Shown here: positions 41,402 to 50,307 of the stretch, one piece after another
How positions within the stretch are numbered: position 1 is the stretch's first letter
Layout: each line of letters starts with the position of its first letter
Source: an uncultured Bacilli bacterium
GTDB lineage: Bacteria; Bacillota_I; Bacilli_A; RFN20; CAG-826
DNA length: 64,000 nucleotides
Reading direction: 5' to 3'
Assembly: GCA_944363565.1 (NCBI GenBank)
Contig: CALVUI010000004.1
Location: 1 to 64,000, forward strand
Translations under genes and position numbers: made by a program
Notes under the pieces: model-generated
Told to the model about the DNA's origin: nothing
What the model saw: only the letters and a program-made list of their open reading frames with translations
Database searches by the model: none

Positions 41402-42928
41402 ATGGACAATAACTGCATCATCTCGTTACGTCATGTCTCGAAGGTCTTCGACGGGGTCACCGTCGTCGATGACTTCAACCTCGACATCAAGAAAGGGGAG
41501 TTCGTCACCATCCTCGGCCCCAGCGGCTGCGGGAAGACCACGACCCTCAGGATGATCGCCGGTTTCCAAAACCCCACCAGCGGGGAAATCCTCCTAAACG
41601 GGGAGGATATTTCCAAACTCCCGCCTTATAAGAGGCCGGTCAATACGGTCTTCCAACGCTACGCTCTCTTCCCGTACCTCAATGTCTACGACAACGTGGC
41701 TTTTGGCTTGAAGCTCAAACGGATCCCGGTCCAAACCAAGAATCGGAAAGGCGAGACCGTCACCAAGATGGTGAAGCTGAGCCAAAAGACCATCGACGAA
41801 AAGGTGGCGAGGGCCCTTTCCATCGTCGACCTCGACGAGATGGAGGAACGCGACGTCTCCACCCTTTCGGGTGGGCAACAGCAGAGGGTGGCCATCGCCC
41901 GGGCCATCGTCCTCGAACCCCAGGTCCTCTTACTCGATGAACCCTTGAGTGCCCTCGATCGGAAGATGCGCAAGGACATGCAGATCGAACTCAAGGAAAT
42001 GCATAGGAAACTCGGCATTACCTTCATCTATGTCACCCACGACCAGGAAGAGGCCCTCACCATGAGCGATACCATCATCGTCATGAAGGACGGCCACATC
42101 GAACAGGTCGGGACGCCCGAGGACATCTACAACGAACCGGTTTCGGCCTACGTCGCCGACTTCATCGGGGAGAGCAATATCTACAATGGCACGATGGTCG
42201 GCAAGAAGAAGGTCCGCTTCCTCGGCGGCGTCTTCAACTGCGTCGACGACTTCCCCCTCAACGAAAAGGTCGATGTCGTGGTCCGTCCCGAGGACGTCGT
42301 TTTGGGCAATCCCGGCAAGGGCGTGGTCGACGGCGTCATCGAAAACAAGGTCTTCCAAGGGGTCCATTACTCCTTCTCGGTGGCCGTCGGCAAGGCCGAG
42401 GTCATCGCCCGCGATACCCACGACCGGGCCGTCGGTAGCAAGGTCTCGGTCCACGTCGCCAAAGACAACATCCAGGTCATGCACCGCGACAATCTCGAAA
42501 ACGAATACCGCGACGCCTGCATCACCGGCGAGGGCCAGGTCATGATCGGGGAGGACTCCTTCCCCTGCGACCTGACCCAGCTCCTCAAGGGAAGCCACGT
42601 CGAGGAAGAGGGGAGTTCGATCCTCGTTTCTAAAGACGGGAAACGTTATGACCTCAAGGACGCCGAAGTGATCGCCCGGGTCGCCTTCGACCAGGTCAAT
42701 ATGAGCGACGACCTCGAGACCGGCAAGGCCCAGGGCCGCATCGTCTTCAGCGTCTACATCGGCGACCATTACCATTACATCATCAGGACCCTCGACGAGG
42801 AGGAAGACTACGAGGCCGATTCGCCCTACGAATGGCTCAATAGCGACGTCGTCTCCGTCGATATCCCCGCAAAAGCTATCCGTTTGCAGCTGAAAAAGCC
42901 CTTGGAGGACTATGAAGCCGAAGACTAG
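41402..42928 (+). CDS. potA: Spermidine/putrescine ABC transporter ATPase PotA, 508 aa
   Basis: Walker A GPSGCGKTTTLRMIAG (about 39-54), signature LSGGQQQRVAIARAI (about 153-167) and Walker B LLLDEPLSALD (about 173-183) are typical of PotA, followed by TOBE-type domains from about 255. The protein is about 140 residues longer than usual; the extra part lies within the C-terminal TOBE region (about 375-470, acidic) and recurs with similar character in PotD. An N-terminal insertion in the ATPase (PVQTKNRKGETVTKMVKLSQ) is also seen. AGGAGG precedes the ATG. Confidence 0.94.
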   Translation: MDNNCIISLRHVSKVFDGVTVVDDFNLDIKKGEFVTILGPSGCGKTTTLRMIAGFQNPTSGEILLNGEDISKLPPYKRPVNTVFQRYALFPYLNVYDNVAFGLKLKRIPVQTKNRKGETVTKMVKLSQKTIDEKVARALSIVDLDEMEERDVSTLSGGQQQRVAIARAIVLEPQVLLLDEPLSALDRKMRKDMQIELKEMHRKLGITFIYVTHDQEEALTMSDTIIVMKDGHIEQVGTPEDIYNEPVSAYVADFIGESNIYNGTMVGKKKVRFLGGVFNCVDDFPLNEKVDVVVRPEDVVLGNPGKGVVDGVIENKVFQGVHYSFSVAVGKAEVIARDTHDRAVGSKVSVHVAKDNIQVMHRDNLENEYRDACITGEGQVMIGEDSFPCDLTQLLKGSHVEEEGSSILVSKDGKRYDLKDAEVIARVAFDQVNMSDDLETGKAQGRIVFSVYIGDHYHYIIRTLDEEEDYEADSPYEWLNSDVVSVDIPAKAIRLQLKKPLEDYEAED

Positions 42929-43736
42929 TCGGGGCAGCCGCTTCTTCGCCTTGAAGCGCCAATACCTGGCCATCCCCTACGGGCTCTTCCTGGCCCTATT
43001 CGTGGTCATTCCGCTCCTTCTGATTCTTTTCTACGCCTTCACCGACAGCGAGGGGACTTTCTCCTTCGCGGCCGCCGAGTCCTTCCTGACCTCGGGGGCC
43101 AAGTGGAGCGTCCTCTTCACCTCCCTCTTCGTCGGGATCCAGACCACCCTCATTTGTTTGGTCATCGGTTATCCGGTTGCCTATCTATTGGCGAACCGCA
43201 AGTACAACAAGAATGTGGTTTTGGTCATGCTCTTCGTGATGCCGATGTGGATCAACTTCGTTCTAAGGACCGGGGCCACCCGCGATCTTCTCAGTTGGAT
43301 GGGGATCGACGGGGGCGAGCACCCTTGGGAAGCCACCCTCATCGGCATGGTCTATAACTACCTGCCGTTTACCATATTGCCTCTCTACACCACGATGCTG
43401 AAGCTCGACAAAAGCCAGATCGAGGCGGCCTCGGACCTCGGGTGCAATCCCTTCCAGGTCTTCTTGCGTTCGATCTTGCCGCAGTCCTTGCCCGGCATCG
43501 TCTCGGCCGCCGAGATGGTCTTCATGCCGGTCATGTCTAGCTACGTCATCAGCGATACCCTGTCTGAAGGCAAGATCACCCTCTTTGGGAACTCGATCTA
43601 CTTCAACTTCTCGAACTCCCTCTGGAACGAGGGCTCCTTCATGGCCTTTGTCATGTTGATTCTCGTGGCCCTCGGGATGCTGGTCTCGGGCTTAACGGGC
43701 CATAAAAGCGAAGAAAGGGGGACCGGGAGATGGTAA
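42912..43736 (+). CDS. potB: Spermidine/putrescine ABC permease PotB, 274 aa
   Basis: Six membrane segments and the EAA loop (EAASDLGCNPFQVFLRSILPQ) that docks on PotA identify this permease. It forms the channel with PotC. The gene overlaps potA by 17 bases and potC by 7, so all four pot genes are translated together. GGAGGACT precedes the ATG within potA. Length is normal. Confidence 0.94.
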   Translation: MKPKTSRGSRFFALKRQYLAIPYGLFLALFVVIPLLLILFYAFTDSEGTFSFAAAESFLTSGAKWSVLFTSLFVGIQTTLICLVIGYPVAYLLANRKYNKNVVLVMLFVMPMWINFVLRTGATRDLLSWMGIDGGEHPWEATLIGMVYNYLPFTILPLYTTMLKLDKSQIEAASDLGCNPFQVFLRSILPQSLPGIVSAAEMVFMPVMSSYVISDTLSEGKITLFGNSIYFNFSNSLWNEGSFMAFVMLILVALGMLVSGLTGHKSEERGTGRW

Positions 43737-44590
43737 GCCAGAAAGAAATGTGGAAGAAGATCGCGGCCCAGTCCTTCATCTGGCTGGTCCTGCTTTTGAT
43801 GTATCTTCCCATCCTCACCCTCATCGCCTTCTCTTTCACGACCGCGACCAACCTCGGGACTTGGACCGGCTTTTCCTTCGACCTCTACGCCTCCCTCTTC
43901 CACGATGAGGAGATCATGACCGCCCTCGGAAATACGGTCATCCTGGCCTTGATCTCGGCTTCGGTCTCGGTGTTACTCGGCACCACCGGGGCCATCGGGG
44001 TCTTCTATATGAAAAAGAAGAGCAAGAAGGCTCTGGAATTCGTAACCCAGATCCCGGTCGTCAATCCCGAGATCGTCATCGCCATGTCGCTGGTCGTCAC
44101 CTTCGTCTTCCTTGGAAACTACATCTTCCAGGATTCCCTCTTCTCCTTCTGGACCTTGTTGGCCGGCCACGTCATCCTGTCCCTGCCCTTCGTCTATCTT
44201 TCGGTCAAGCCGAAGCTCCTGCAGATGGACCCCTCCCTTTACGAGGCGGCTTTGGATCTAGGTTGCACTCCCGCGAAGGCGTTGCGGAAGGTCATCCTGC
44301 CGGAGGTGATGCCGGGGGTGGCGTCTGGCTTCTTACTCGCCATCACCCTCTCCCTCGATGACTTCATCGTCACCGCTTTTACGAGGGGTTCGGGCTTGCT
44401 CTCGGGCGTCAATCAGATCGAAACCCTTTCGACCTTGGTCCAGGCCAAGATCAAGAAGGGGCCGATCCCGCCGGAGATGCGGGCCCTCACCACCGTCATC
44501 TTCTTATTCGTCCTCGTCCTCGTGGTCGGGGTGACTTTATATAGGAACCACAAGGCCAAGAAGCCCTTCAAGGCGGCTAGGGAGGGATAA
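43730..44590 (+). CDS. potC: Spermidine/putrescine ABC permease PotC, 286 aa
   Basis: Six membrane segments with the EAA loop YEAALDLGCTPAKALRKVIL define the second permease subunit. TLSLDDFIVTAFTRGSG is typical of PotC. The start overlaps potB and the stop is 1 base from the potD start. Length is normal for the family. Confidence 0.94.
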   Translation: MVSQKEMWKKIAAQSFIWLVLLLMYLPILTLIAFSFTTATNLGTWTGFSFDLYASLFHDEEIMTALGNTVILALISASVSVLLGTTGAIGVFYMKKKSKKALEFVTQIPVVNPEIVIAMSLVVTFVFLGNYIFQDSLFSFWTLLAGHVILSLPFVYLSVKPKLLQMDPSLYEAALDLGCTPAKALRKVILPEVMPGVASGFLLAITLSLDDFIVTAFTRGSGLLSGVNQIETLSTLVQAKIKKGPIPPEMRALTTVIFLFVLVLVVGVTLYRNHKAKKPFKAAREG

Positions 44591-44591
44591 C

Positions 44592-46505
44592 ATGGACAAA
44601 AGGTATTTATTCTTGCTTCTCGGGGCCGGTCTAATGACCCTTTCTTCCTGCGGCCCGGCCGCGGAGAGTAGCGACACGATGTTACTCAGAGTCTACAACT
44701 GGGAGGACTACATCAGCGAGGACCCCGACGTCATCAGTGCTTTCGAGGACTACGTCTACGAGACCGACGGGGTCAGGATCAAGGTCGTCTACGATACGTT
44801 TGACACCAACGAGACGATGCTCAGCCAACTCGAGACCGGGGCCTCGACCTACGATCTTTTGTGTCCCAGTGACTACATGATCCAAAGACTGGCGGCCCGC
44901 GGCATGCTTGAACCCTTCGCCTTCGGCGAGGAACGGGAAGCCCTCTATACCCATGGGACCGCGGGTTGGGAGGATAGCTATTCCCTCTATACCTCGCCCT
45001 ATCTCCAAGATCAGTTCGAGAAGATCAAGGTCAAGGTCGATGGGAAGGACTATCCCCTTTCGAGTTATGCCAAGGGCTACATGTGGGGGACCTTGGGCCT
45101 CATCTACCATCCCGCTTGGTTTACCGATGAGAATTCTTCGACCTACGAGGAAGACATCGAACAGGTCAAGATCGACATGTACGACTGGAATTCCCTCTGG
45201 GACGAGAAGTACCACGGCTCCTTCCAGATCAAGGACTCGATGCGCGATACCTACGCGGTCGGGATCATGCACGGCTACGATGAGGAGTTCCAAAGCTATC
45301 TGGACCTCTATGAAGCCGGGGAGATCAGCGCCGAAGAATACAACGACCGGATCAATACCCTCTTCAATAACATCGTCTACCCTCTAGGGAAGGAAGGGGG
45401 AACCCCCGAAGAGGAAGAGGCCGCCCTTGAGGAAATCGAGGACCATATGGGCAGCGTCCTGATGGACCTCAGGAACAATTCCTACGGCCTCGAGGTCGAC
45501 TCCGGGAAGCAGGACATCGTGGTCGGGCGGACCGGCATCGGCATCGCCTGGAGCGGTGACGCCGTCTGGTCGATGGATCTCGGGGATAACGAGGAGGGGA
45601 TCGAGCTTTACTATTCGGTCCCGAAGACCGGGGCCAACATCTGGTTCGACGGCTGGTGCATGCCCAAGAGCAATTCCCTGAACAAAGAGTACGCCCAGAA
45701 GTTCGTCGACTTCCTGGCCCGCCCCGAAATCGCCTCCCTCAACATGGACTACATAGGCTACACCTCCTTCTCCGGCGGAGACGACATACTTTCCCTCATC
45801 AGGGAATGGTACGACCCCCGCACCTACGAGATGTACCAGTATCTGGAGATCGCCGACGAGGCCCTTAGACCCCAGTACTGGGAGGAAGAAGGGATCCTCT
45901 ATGACGAGGAGACCGGGGAGCCCCTCTATCTCGACGGAAGTGGCGACGAGGACGGTTACATCTACGAAAAGTACGAGATCGAAACCGAGACGGGTCTAAG
46001 GACCATCGACGTCAAGATCTACGTCGGGACTTCCTCGATGGAGGGCTCGACCTACGAGGAAGCCGTGGTCGACGGGGTTCCCATGAGCTGGGACCAGTAC
46101 AACGAGGAAAACGAACTGGGCTGGACCAAACGCGACCTCGGCTGGTTCTTCGACGACACCCTGGTCGAACTCGAGGATTCGGCCTCCCTCCTTTATAGCG
46201 ACGAGATCGAAACCCTGGTCGACAAGGATGGGGACGAGTTCGAAGTGGGCCGTCAGTTCTATGCCCAATATCCGAGCGAGGACATGCTCTCGCGCCTCTG
46301 CATCATGGAGGACTACGGGGCCAACAACGCCTACGTCTTGCGTCTATGGGAAGAGGTCAAGGCCGGGACCATGGAGACTTGGGTCATCGTCGTCTTCTCC
46401 TTAGAAGTCGGAATCGCCGCCTTGGCCCTTTCCTGGTACCTGATCGGGAAGGCGCGTAAGAAGCGCCTCCGCCTCAGAAGGCGGGAAGAAGCCAAGAAGG
46501 CCTAG
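44592..46505 (+). CDS. potD: Spermidine/putrescine-binding lipoprotein PotD, enlarged, 637 aa
   Basis: The signal peptide with lipobox (TLSSC, Cys20) precedes a PotD domain (RVYNWEDYISEDPDVISAFE; YDLLCPSDYMIQRLA). The family is about 350 residues long; here an acidic, tyrosine-rich insertion of about 160 residues (roughly 405-570) splits the last part of the domain, which resumes with YPSEDMLSRLCIMEDYG. A C-terminal membrane segment (WVIVVFSLEVGIAALALSWYL) and a basic tail follow, so the protein is anchored at both ends. The last gene of the pot operon. The role of the insertion is unknown. Confidence 0.9.
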   Translation: MDKRYLFLLLGAGLMTLSSCGPAAESSDTMLLRVYNWEDYISEDPDVISAFEDYVYETDGVRIKVVYDTFDTNETMLSQLETGASTYDLLCPSDYMIQRLAARGMLEPFAFGEEREALYTHGTAGWEDSYSLYTSPYLQDQFEKIKVKVDGKDYPLSSYAKGYMWGTLGLIYHPAWFTDENSSTYEEDIEQVKIDMYDWNSLWDEKYHGSFQIKDSMRDTYAVGIMHGYDEEFQSYLDLYEAGEISAEEYNDRINTLFNNIVYPLGKEGGTPEEEEAALEEIEDHMGSVLMDLRNNSYGLEVDSGKQDIVVGRTGIGIAWSGDAVWSMDLGDNEEGIELYYSVPKTGANIWFDGWCMPKSNSLNKEYAQKFVDFLARPEIASLNMDYIGYTSFSGGDDILSLIREWYDPRTYEMYQYLEIADEALRPQYWEEEGILYDEETGEPLYLDGSGDEDGYIYEKYEIETETGLRTIDVKIYVGTSSMEGSTYEEAVVDGVPMSWDQYNEENELGWTKRDLGWFFDDTLVELEDSASLLYSDEIETLVDKDGDEFEVGRQFYAQYPSEDMLSRLCIMEDYGANNAYVLRLWEEVKAGTMETWVIVVFSLEVGIAALALSWYLIGKARKKRLRLRRREEAKKA

Positions 46506-46550
46506 TTCCGCTTTGCCTTTTGGCGCCTTAGCGGTTATAATCCGCTTCGC

Positions 46551-46624
46551 GCATCCATAGCCAAGTGGTAAGGCAAGTGACTGCAACTCACTCACCGTCG
46601 GTTCAAATCCGGCTGGATGCTCCA
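46551..46624 (+). tRNA. tRNA-Cys (GCA)
   Basis: Acceptor GCATCCA/TGGATGC, anticodon GCA in the loop CTGCAAC, discriminator T, and encoded CCA. TATAAT lies upstream at about 46536-46541. Confidence 0.95.
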
Positions 46625-46633
46625 AAAGACGCT

Positions 46634-46658
46634 AATGCCGGGGTTCCCCGGCATTTTT
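46634..46658 (+). terminator. Terminator after tRNA-Cys
   Basis: A perfect 9-bp stem ATGCCGGGG/CCCCGGCAT with loop TT is followed by TTTT. Confidence 0.9.
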
Positions 46659-46792
46659 CTTTCCTCCCCTCAAGGCCATCTGTCTTCCTCAAGGAAGACG
46701 TTAAGCAAAGGAAAATGGCCAAGTGGCCATATTTCGTTTGCTTTATAGGCCCAACAAGTCTATATTTAACGCGCTGTCCTACGATAGCACAC

Positions 46793-46869
46793 GCGCCGGT
46801 AGAGCAACTGGATAGATCGTCAGACTACGAATCTGAAGGTTACGGGTTCGATTCCTGTCCGGCGCGCCA
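46793..46869 (+). tRNA. tRNA-Arg (ACG)
   Basis: Acceptor GCGCCGG/CCGGCGC, anticodon ACG in the loop CTACGAA, discriminator G, encoded CCA. It abuts the next tRNA with no gap, so both are cut from one precursor. Confidence 0.95.
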
Positions 46870-46947
46870 CGGGATGTAGCGCAGCTTGGTTAACGCGTCT
46901 GCTTTGGGAGCAGAAGATCGCGGGTTCAAATCCCGCCATTCCGACCA
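46870..46947 (+). tRNA. tRNA-Pro (TGG)
   Basis: Acceptor CGGGATG/CATTCCG with one G-U pair, anticodon TGG in the loop TTTGGGA, discriminator A and encoded CCA. Confidence 0.95.
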
Positions 46948-46960
46948 AACTGCTTAAAAG

Positions 46961-46984
46961 TGCCGGCCATGTCGGCATTTTTTC
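46961..46984 (+). terminator. Terminator after tRNA-Pro
   Basis: TGCCG pairs with CGGCA around a 7-base loop and is followed by seven T. Confidence 0.75.
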
Positions 46985-47133
46985 TTATATTCGGCCATCT
47001 AGTCTGTCCTAGTTCTATCAACATCGCATCAAACGCGGTTATGTTTTCTTTTCAACTAGACAGAGGGCCGGGCATTGTCGGGCTTTTCCCTTCGTTTTGC
47101 CCTATACTATGGCGAAAGGTTTATTTGACTACT

Positions 47134-48900
47134 ATGGATAAATGGAATCTCAATCTCATCTACCCGACTGAGGAAGCCTTCGAGGAAGACCTCAAGAAGG
47201 CCGCCTCCTTGATGGGGCGTTATGCCGCCCTCAAGGGGCACCTGAAGGAAGAGGAGGGCTTCAAGAGCTACCTCGACCTCAGCCGCGAGACGGAACTGCT
47301 CTTCAACCGCCTCTACATGTTCGCCGCCCACCGGAGCGACCTCAACAAGAAAGACGTCAAGAACGCCGAGGCCGAGGCCAAGGTCGAACACCTCCTCTAC
47401 GAGCTCAATTCGGCCGCTAGCTACGCCGAACCGGAGATCCTCGAGGGAGGCAAGGACTTCGTGGATGCCTTCTTCAAGAAGTATCCCGAATACAAGGAAT
47501 TCGACTTTGCCTACGAAAAGCTCTTCAGAGGGCAGAAGTACGTCCTCGACGAAAAGTCGGAGAAGTTACTAAGCTACTACGCCGCCTTGGCGGAAGAAGG
47601 GGGCAACCTCTATAGCAACCTCGCGGTCGCCGACTATACGCCCTCTAAAGCCAAGCTCGAGGACGGAAGCGAGGTTAGTGTCACCCAGTCTTCCTGGGTG
47701 AGCCTCGTTTCCAAGGCCAAGTCCGCCAAGGACAGGCAGACCATCTTCGAGGCCCTCTACAAGCACTTCGACCAAAACAAGAACACCTACGGGGAGATCT
47801 ATTCGACCGCCCTCAAGGCCCAGGTGGCCTCGGTCAAGGCCAGGGGCTATGACTCGGTCCTCCAAAGCCACCTTTATGGCAATGCCATCCCCGAGAAGGT
47901 CTACCGGACTTTGATCGAGGCAGCCCACGAAGGGGCTTCGGAACTCCATCGTTACTACGAGATGAGGCGGAAGTACCTAGGATTAGAGAAACACCGTTCC
48001 TACGACCGCTTCCTCGAACTGGCCGATTCCGACAAGAAATACACCTACGAAGAAGCCAAGGACATGTTCTTTGCTTCCCTTAACAACATGCCAACGGACT
48101 TCAAGGAGAAGGCCCATGAGGTTTTGAAGGAAGGCTATGTCGACGTCTATCCCAGCGATGGCAAGCGGACCGGGGCCTATTCCTCGGGCGGGGCCAACAT
48201 CCACCCGTTCATCCTTCTCAACTTCGAAGGGACCCTCGACGACTGCTTCACCGTCGCCCACGAGTCGGGCCACTCGATCCATACCCTCTATTCGATGGAG
48301 AGCCAGCCCCTCATGAAGTCCTCCTACACCATCTTCGTGGCCGAGATCGCCTCGACCTTCAACGAACACAACCTCCTCGATTACCTCCTCGAGAAGGGAA
48401 CCCTGAGCAAGCAAGAGCAGATCAAGCTCCTCCAAAAGGAGATCGACGAGATCTGCGGGACCTTCTTCCGTCAGACCCTCTTCGCCGAATACGAACTCTT
48501 GATGGCGGAAAAGGCGGAGAAAGGCGAGCCCATCAACTACGACGTCTGTTCGAAGACGATGGTGGATCTCTATAAGCTCTACTACGGCATCGACATCACC
48601 GAGGAAGTCTACAAGCCCTTGGTCTGGGCCTACATCCCCCATCTCTTCTACACCCCCTTCTACGTCTATCAGTACGCGACCTCCTTCACGGCCTCGATGC
48701 TCCTCTATAGCCGGGTCAAGAAGAAGGAAGCAGGGGCCATCGATGACTACATCGGCCTTTTGAAGTCCGGTGGCAGCGACTACCCGGTCGAAGAGGTCAA
48801 GGCCGCCGGGGTCGACCTCACCGACAAGGCCTCCTATGAGGCCGTCACTTCGAGGATGAAGGAGCTCCTCGATCGCCTGGAAACGCTTCTACAGGCATAA
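47134..48900 (+). CDS. pepF: Oligoendopeptidase F, 588 aa
   Basis: An M3-family zinc endopeptidase that cuts oligopeptides in the cytoplasm. The HExxH motif is AHESGHSIHTLY (His376, Glu377, His380), with the third ligand glutamate in VAEIASTFNEHNL. The N-terminal oligo-F domain precedes it. I start at the ATG at 47134 (MDKWNLN), with GAAAGG some 14 bases upstream; earlier in-frame codons run through a tRNA terminator. Length is normal. Confidence 0.93.
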   Translation: MDKWNLNLIYPTEEAFEEDLKKAASLMGRYAALKGHLKEEEGFKSYLDLSRETELLFNRLYMFAAHRSDLNKKDVKNAEAEAKVEHLLYELNSAASYAEPEILEGGKDFVDAFFKKYPEYKEFDFAYEKLFRGQKYVLDEKSEKLLSYYAALAEEGGNLYSNLAVADYTPSKAKLEDGSEVSVTQSSWVSLVSKAKSAKDRQTIFEALYKHFDQNKNTYGEIYSTALKAQVASVKARGYDSVLQSHLYGNAIPEKVYRTLIEAAHEGASELHRYYEMRRKYLGLEKHRSYDRFLELADSDKKYTYEEAKDMFFASLNNMPTDFKEKAHEVLKEGYVDVYPSDGKRTGAYSSGGANIHPFILLNFEGTLDDCFTVAHESGHSIHTLYSMESQPLMKSSYTIFVAEIASTFNEHNLLDYLLEKGTLSKQEQIKLLQKEIDEICGTFFRQTLFAEYELLMAEKAEKGEPINYDVCSKTMVDLYKLYYGIDITEEVYKPLVWAYIPHLFYTPFYVYQYATSFTASMLLYSRVKKKEAGAIDDYIGLLKSGGSDYPVEEVKAAGVDLTDKASYEAVTSRMKELLDRLETLLQA

Positions 48901-48954
48901 AGTTGTTGTGTCTCCTCGGGGCTTGGCCTATAATGGCCCGGCCCTGAGGGAACT

Positions 48955-49030
48955 GGGGCTTTAGCTCAGTTGGGAGAGCGCGTGCTTTGCAAGCATGAGG
49001 TCAGGGGTTCGAGCCCCCTAAGTTCCACCA
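48955..49030 (+). tRNA. tRNA-Ala (TGC)
   Basis: Acceptor GGGGCTT/AAGTTCC with two G-U pairs, including one near G3-U70 as required by AlaRS, anticodon TGC in the loop TTTGCAA, and encoded CCA. TATAAT lies at about 48929-48934. Confidence 0.93.
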
Positions 49031-49035
49031 TTAAT

Positions 49036-49112
49036 GGCTGTGTAGCCCAGTTGGTTAGAGCAATCGGTTCATACCCGATGTGTCGAGGGTTCGAGTCCCC
49101 CCACAGCCACCA
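49036..49112 (+). tRNA. tRNA-Met (CAT), elongator
   Basis: Acceptor GGCTGTG/CACAGCC with a paired first base, anticodon CAT in the loop TTCATAC, which matches elongator Met rather than tRNA-Ile2, and encoded CCA. The D stem has one C-A mismatch. Confidence 0.9.
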
Positions 49113-49157
49113 TCTAAAATGAAGCCTTCGATGGCAGAGCCACCGAACGTCCGATAA

Positions 49158-49180
49158 AGCGCCTCCAAAGGCGTTTTTTC
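49158..49180 (+). terminator. Terminator after tRNA-Met
   Basis: CGCCT pairs with AGGCG around CCAA and is followed by six T. Confidence 0.75.
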
Positions 49181-49305
49181 TTTTCCATCGAAGTGGGGCC
49201 TTCAAGTTCCTCTCTTTTGGACTGGGGCCAAGAATTTCCCCTTTTTTGGCCCTAGCCCTTGTATCGGGGGCCAAGCAAAACGGACAATTAAAGAAAGGAG
49301 AAAAC

Positions 49306-50232
49306 ATGTCTAGTTTCAAGGATCTAAGAATCGTCGATAACTTCTACCAAAGCTCGGCTTACTTTCCGATGCCGACCGTCCTCATCTCGACCGTCGATGA
49401 TAAGGGGAATACTTCACTCGGGGCCTATTCCCTCGTCTTCCCTTATTACATCGCCGGCAAGGATTACTACGCGATGGTCCTGGAGTGCCGTAACTCCAGC
49501 AATACCGCCCAGAACATCCTCAAGCGCGACCACTGCGCCCTCAACTTCTTAGAAGATTCCTACAAGGACTTCAAGGAAACCGTCCGTCTCGGTTTCCCGG
49601 GCCAAACCTGCAAGGAAAAGATGAAGAACTGCCCCTTCGAGCTCGAAGACGGTTTGGCGGAAGGGGAGAACCGCCCCAAGGTCTTGAAGAAGGCCTACCA
49701 GGTCTTCGAATGCACCTGGGACCATAGGCTCGAAAAGGCCTACGAAGACAAGAAGCGGGTCGGGGAACTCGACGGCGTCGAACCCCCGTACCGCGACTTC
49801 AACGGCATCACCAGCAAGTTCGGCTGCCACTTCATCCTCAAGATCGACAAGATCTTGATGAAGGAGAAGTACTACAACGCCATCGTCAACGGGGTCAAGA
49901 GCCATGACTTCCCGCGGGTTCCCATCGATTTCGGTTACCGCGATTCCACCTACTTCTGGTACACGAAGTTCAGAAGGGCCCTCAAGTGTCCGATCCCCGA
50001 TATTTCCAGCAATTCTGTTTCTAGTGTGAGATTTGCCGCCGATCGGATCGACCCCAGCGTCAAGTTCACCGACGAGGCCTGCGCCGCCCTGGTCAAGGTC
50101 CCGCGGGTCTTCCTCAAGACCGTCCTCAATGGCTGTGTCAAATACGCGAAGGAAAACAACATCTCCGTCATCGACGCGAAGGTCATGAAGGACATCAACG
50201 ACAAGCGGAAGGCCGAAAAGAGCCGGAAGTAA
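49306..50232 (+). CDS. Flavin-reductase-like FMN-binding protein, 308 aa
   Basis: The N-terminal 220 residues fit the flavin reductase-like split-barrel family (PMPTVLISTVDDKGNTSLGA; YYAMVLECRNSSNTAQNILK; DHCALNFLEDSYKDF), which bind FMN. The last 45 residues (DEACAALVKVPRVFLKTVLN then GCVKYAKENNISVIDAKVMK) resemble the PCP_red helical domain found at the end of some Fe-S and flavin enzymes. AAAGGAG precedes the ATG at 49306. The substrate is unknown. A strong terminator follows. Confidence 0.78.
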   Translation: MSSFKDLRIVDNFYQSSAYFPMPTVLISTVDDKGNTSLGAYSLVFPYYIAGKDYYAMVLECRNSSNTAQNILKRDHCALNFLEDSYKDFKETVRLGFPGQTCKEKMKNCPFELEDGLAEGENRPKVLKKAYQVFECTWDHRLEKAYEDKKRVGELDGVEPPYRDFNGITSKFGCHFILKIDKILMKEKYYNAIVNGVKSHDFPRVPIDFGYRDSTYFWYTKFRRALKCPIPDISSNSVSSVRFAADRIDPSVKFTDEACAALVKVPRVFLKTVLNGCVKYAKENNISVIDAKVMKDINDKRKAEKSRK

Positions 50233-50251
50233 GTCATTCAACGACGATAAA

Positions 50252-50280
50252 AAAGGGGCAACGCGGTTGCCCCTTTCCTT
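50252..50280. terminator. Bidirectional terminator
   Basis: An 11-bp perfect stem AAAGGGGCAAC/GTTGCCCCTTT with loop GCG serves both the flavin-protein gene and the convergent ABC operon. Confidence 0.88.
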
Positions 50281-50307
50281 TTGTTCTGCGGGGATTTCGT
50301 AATCCTA

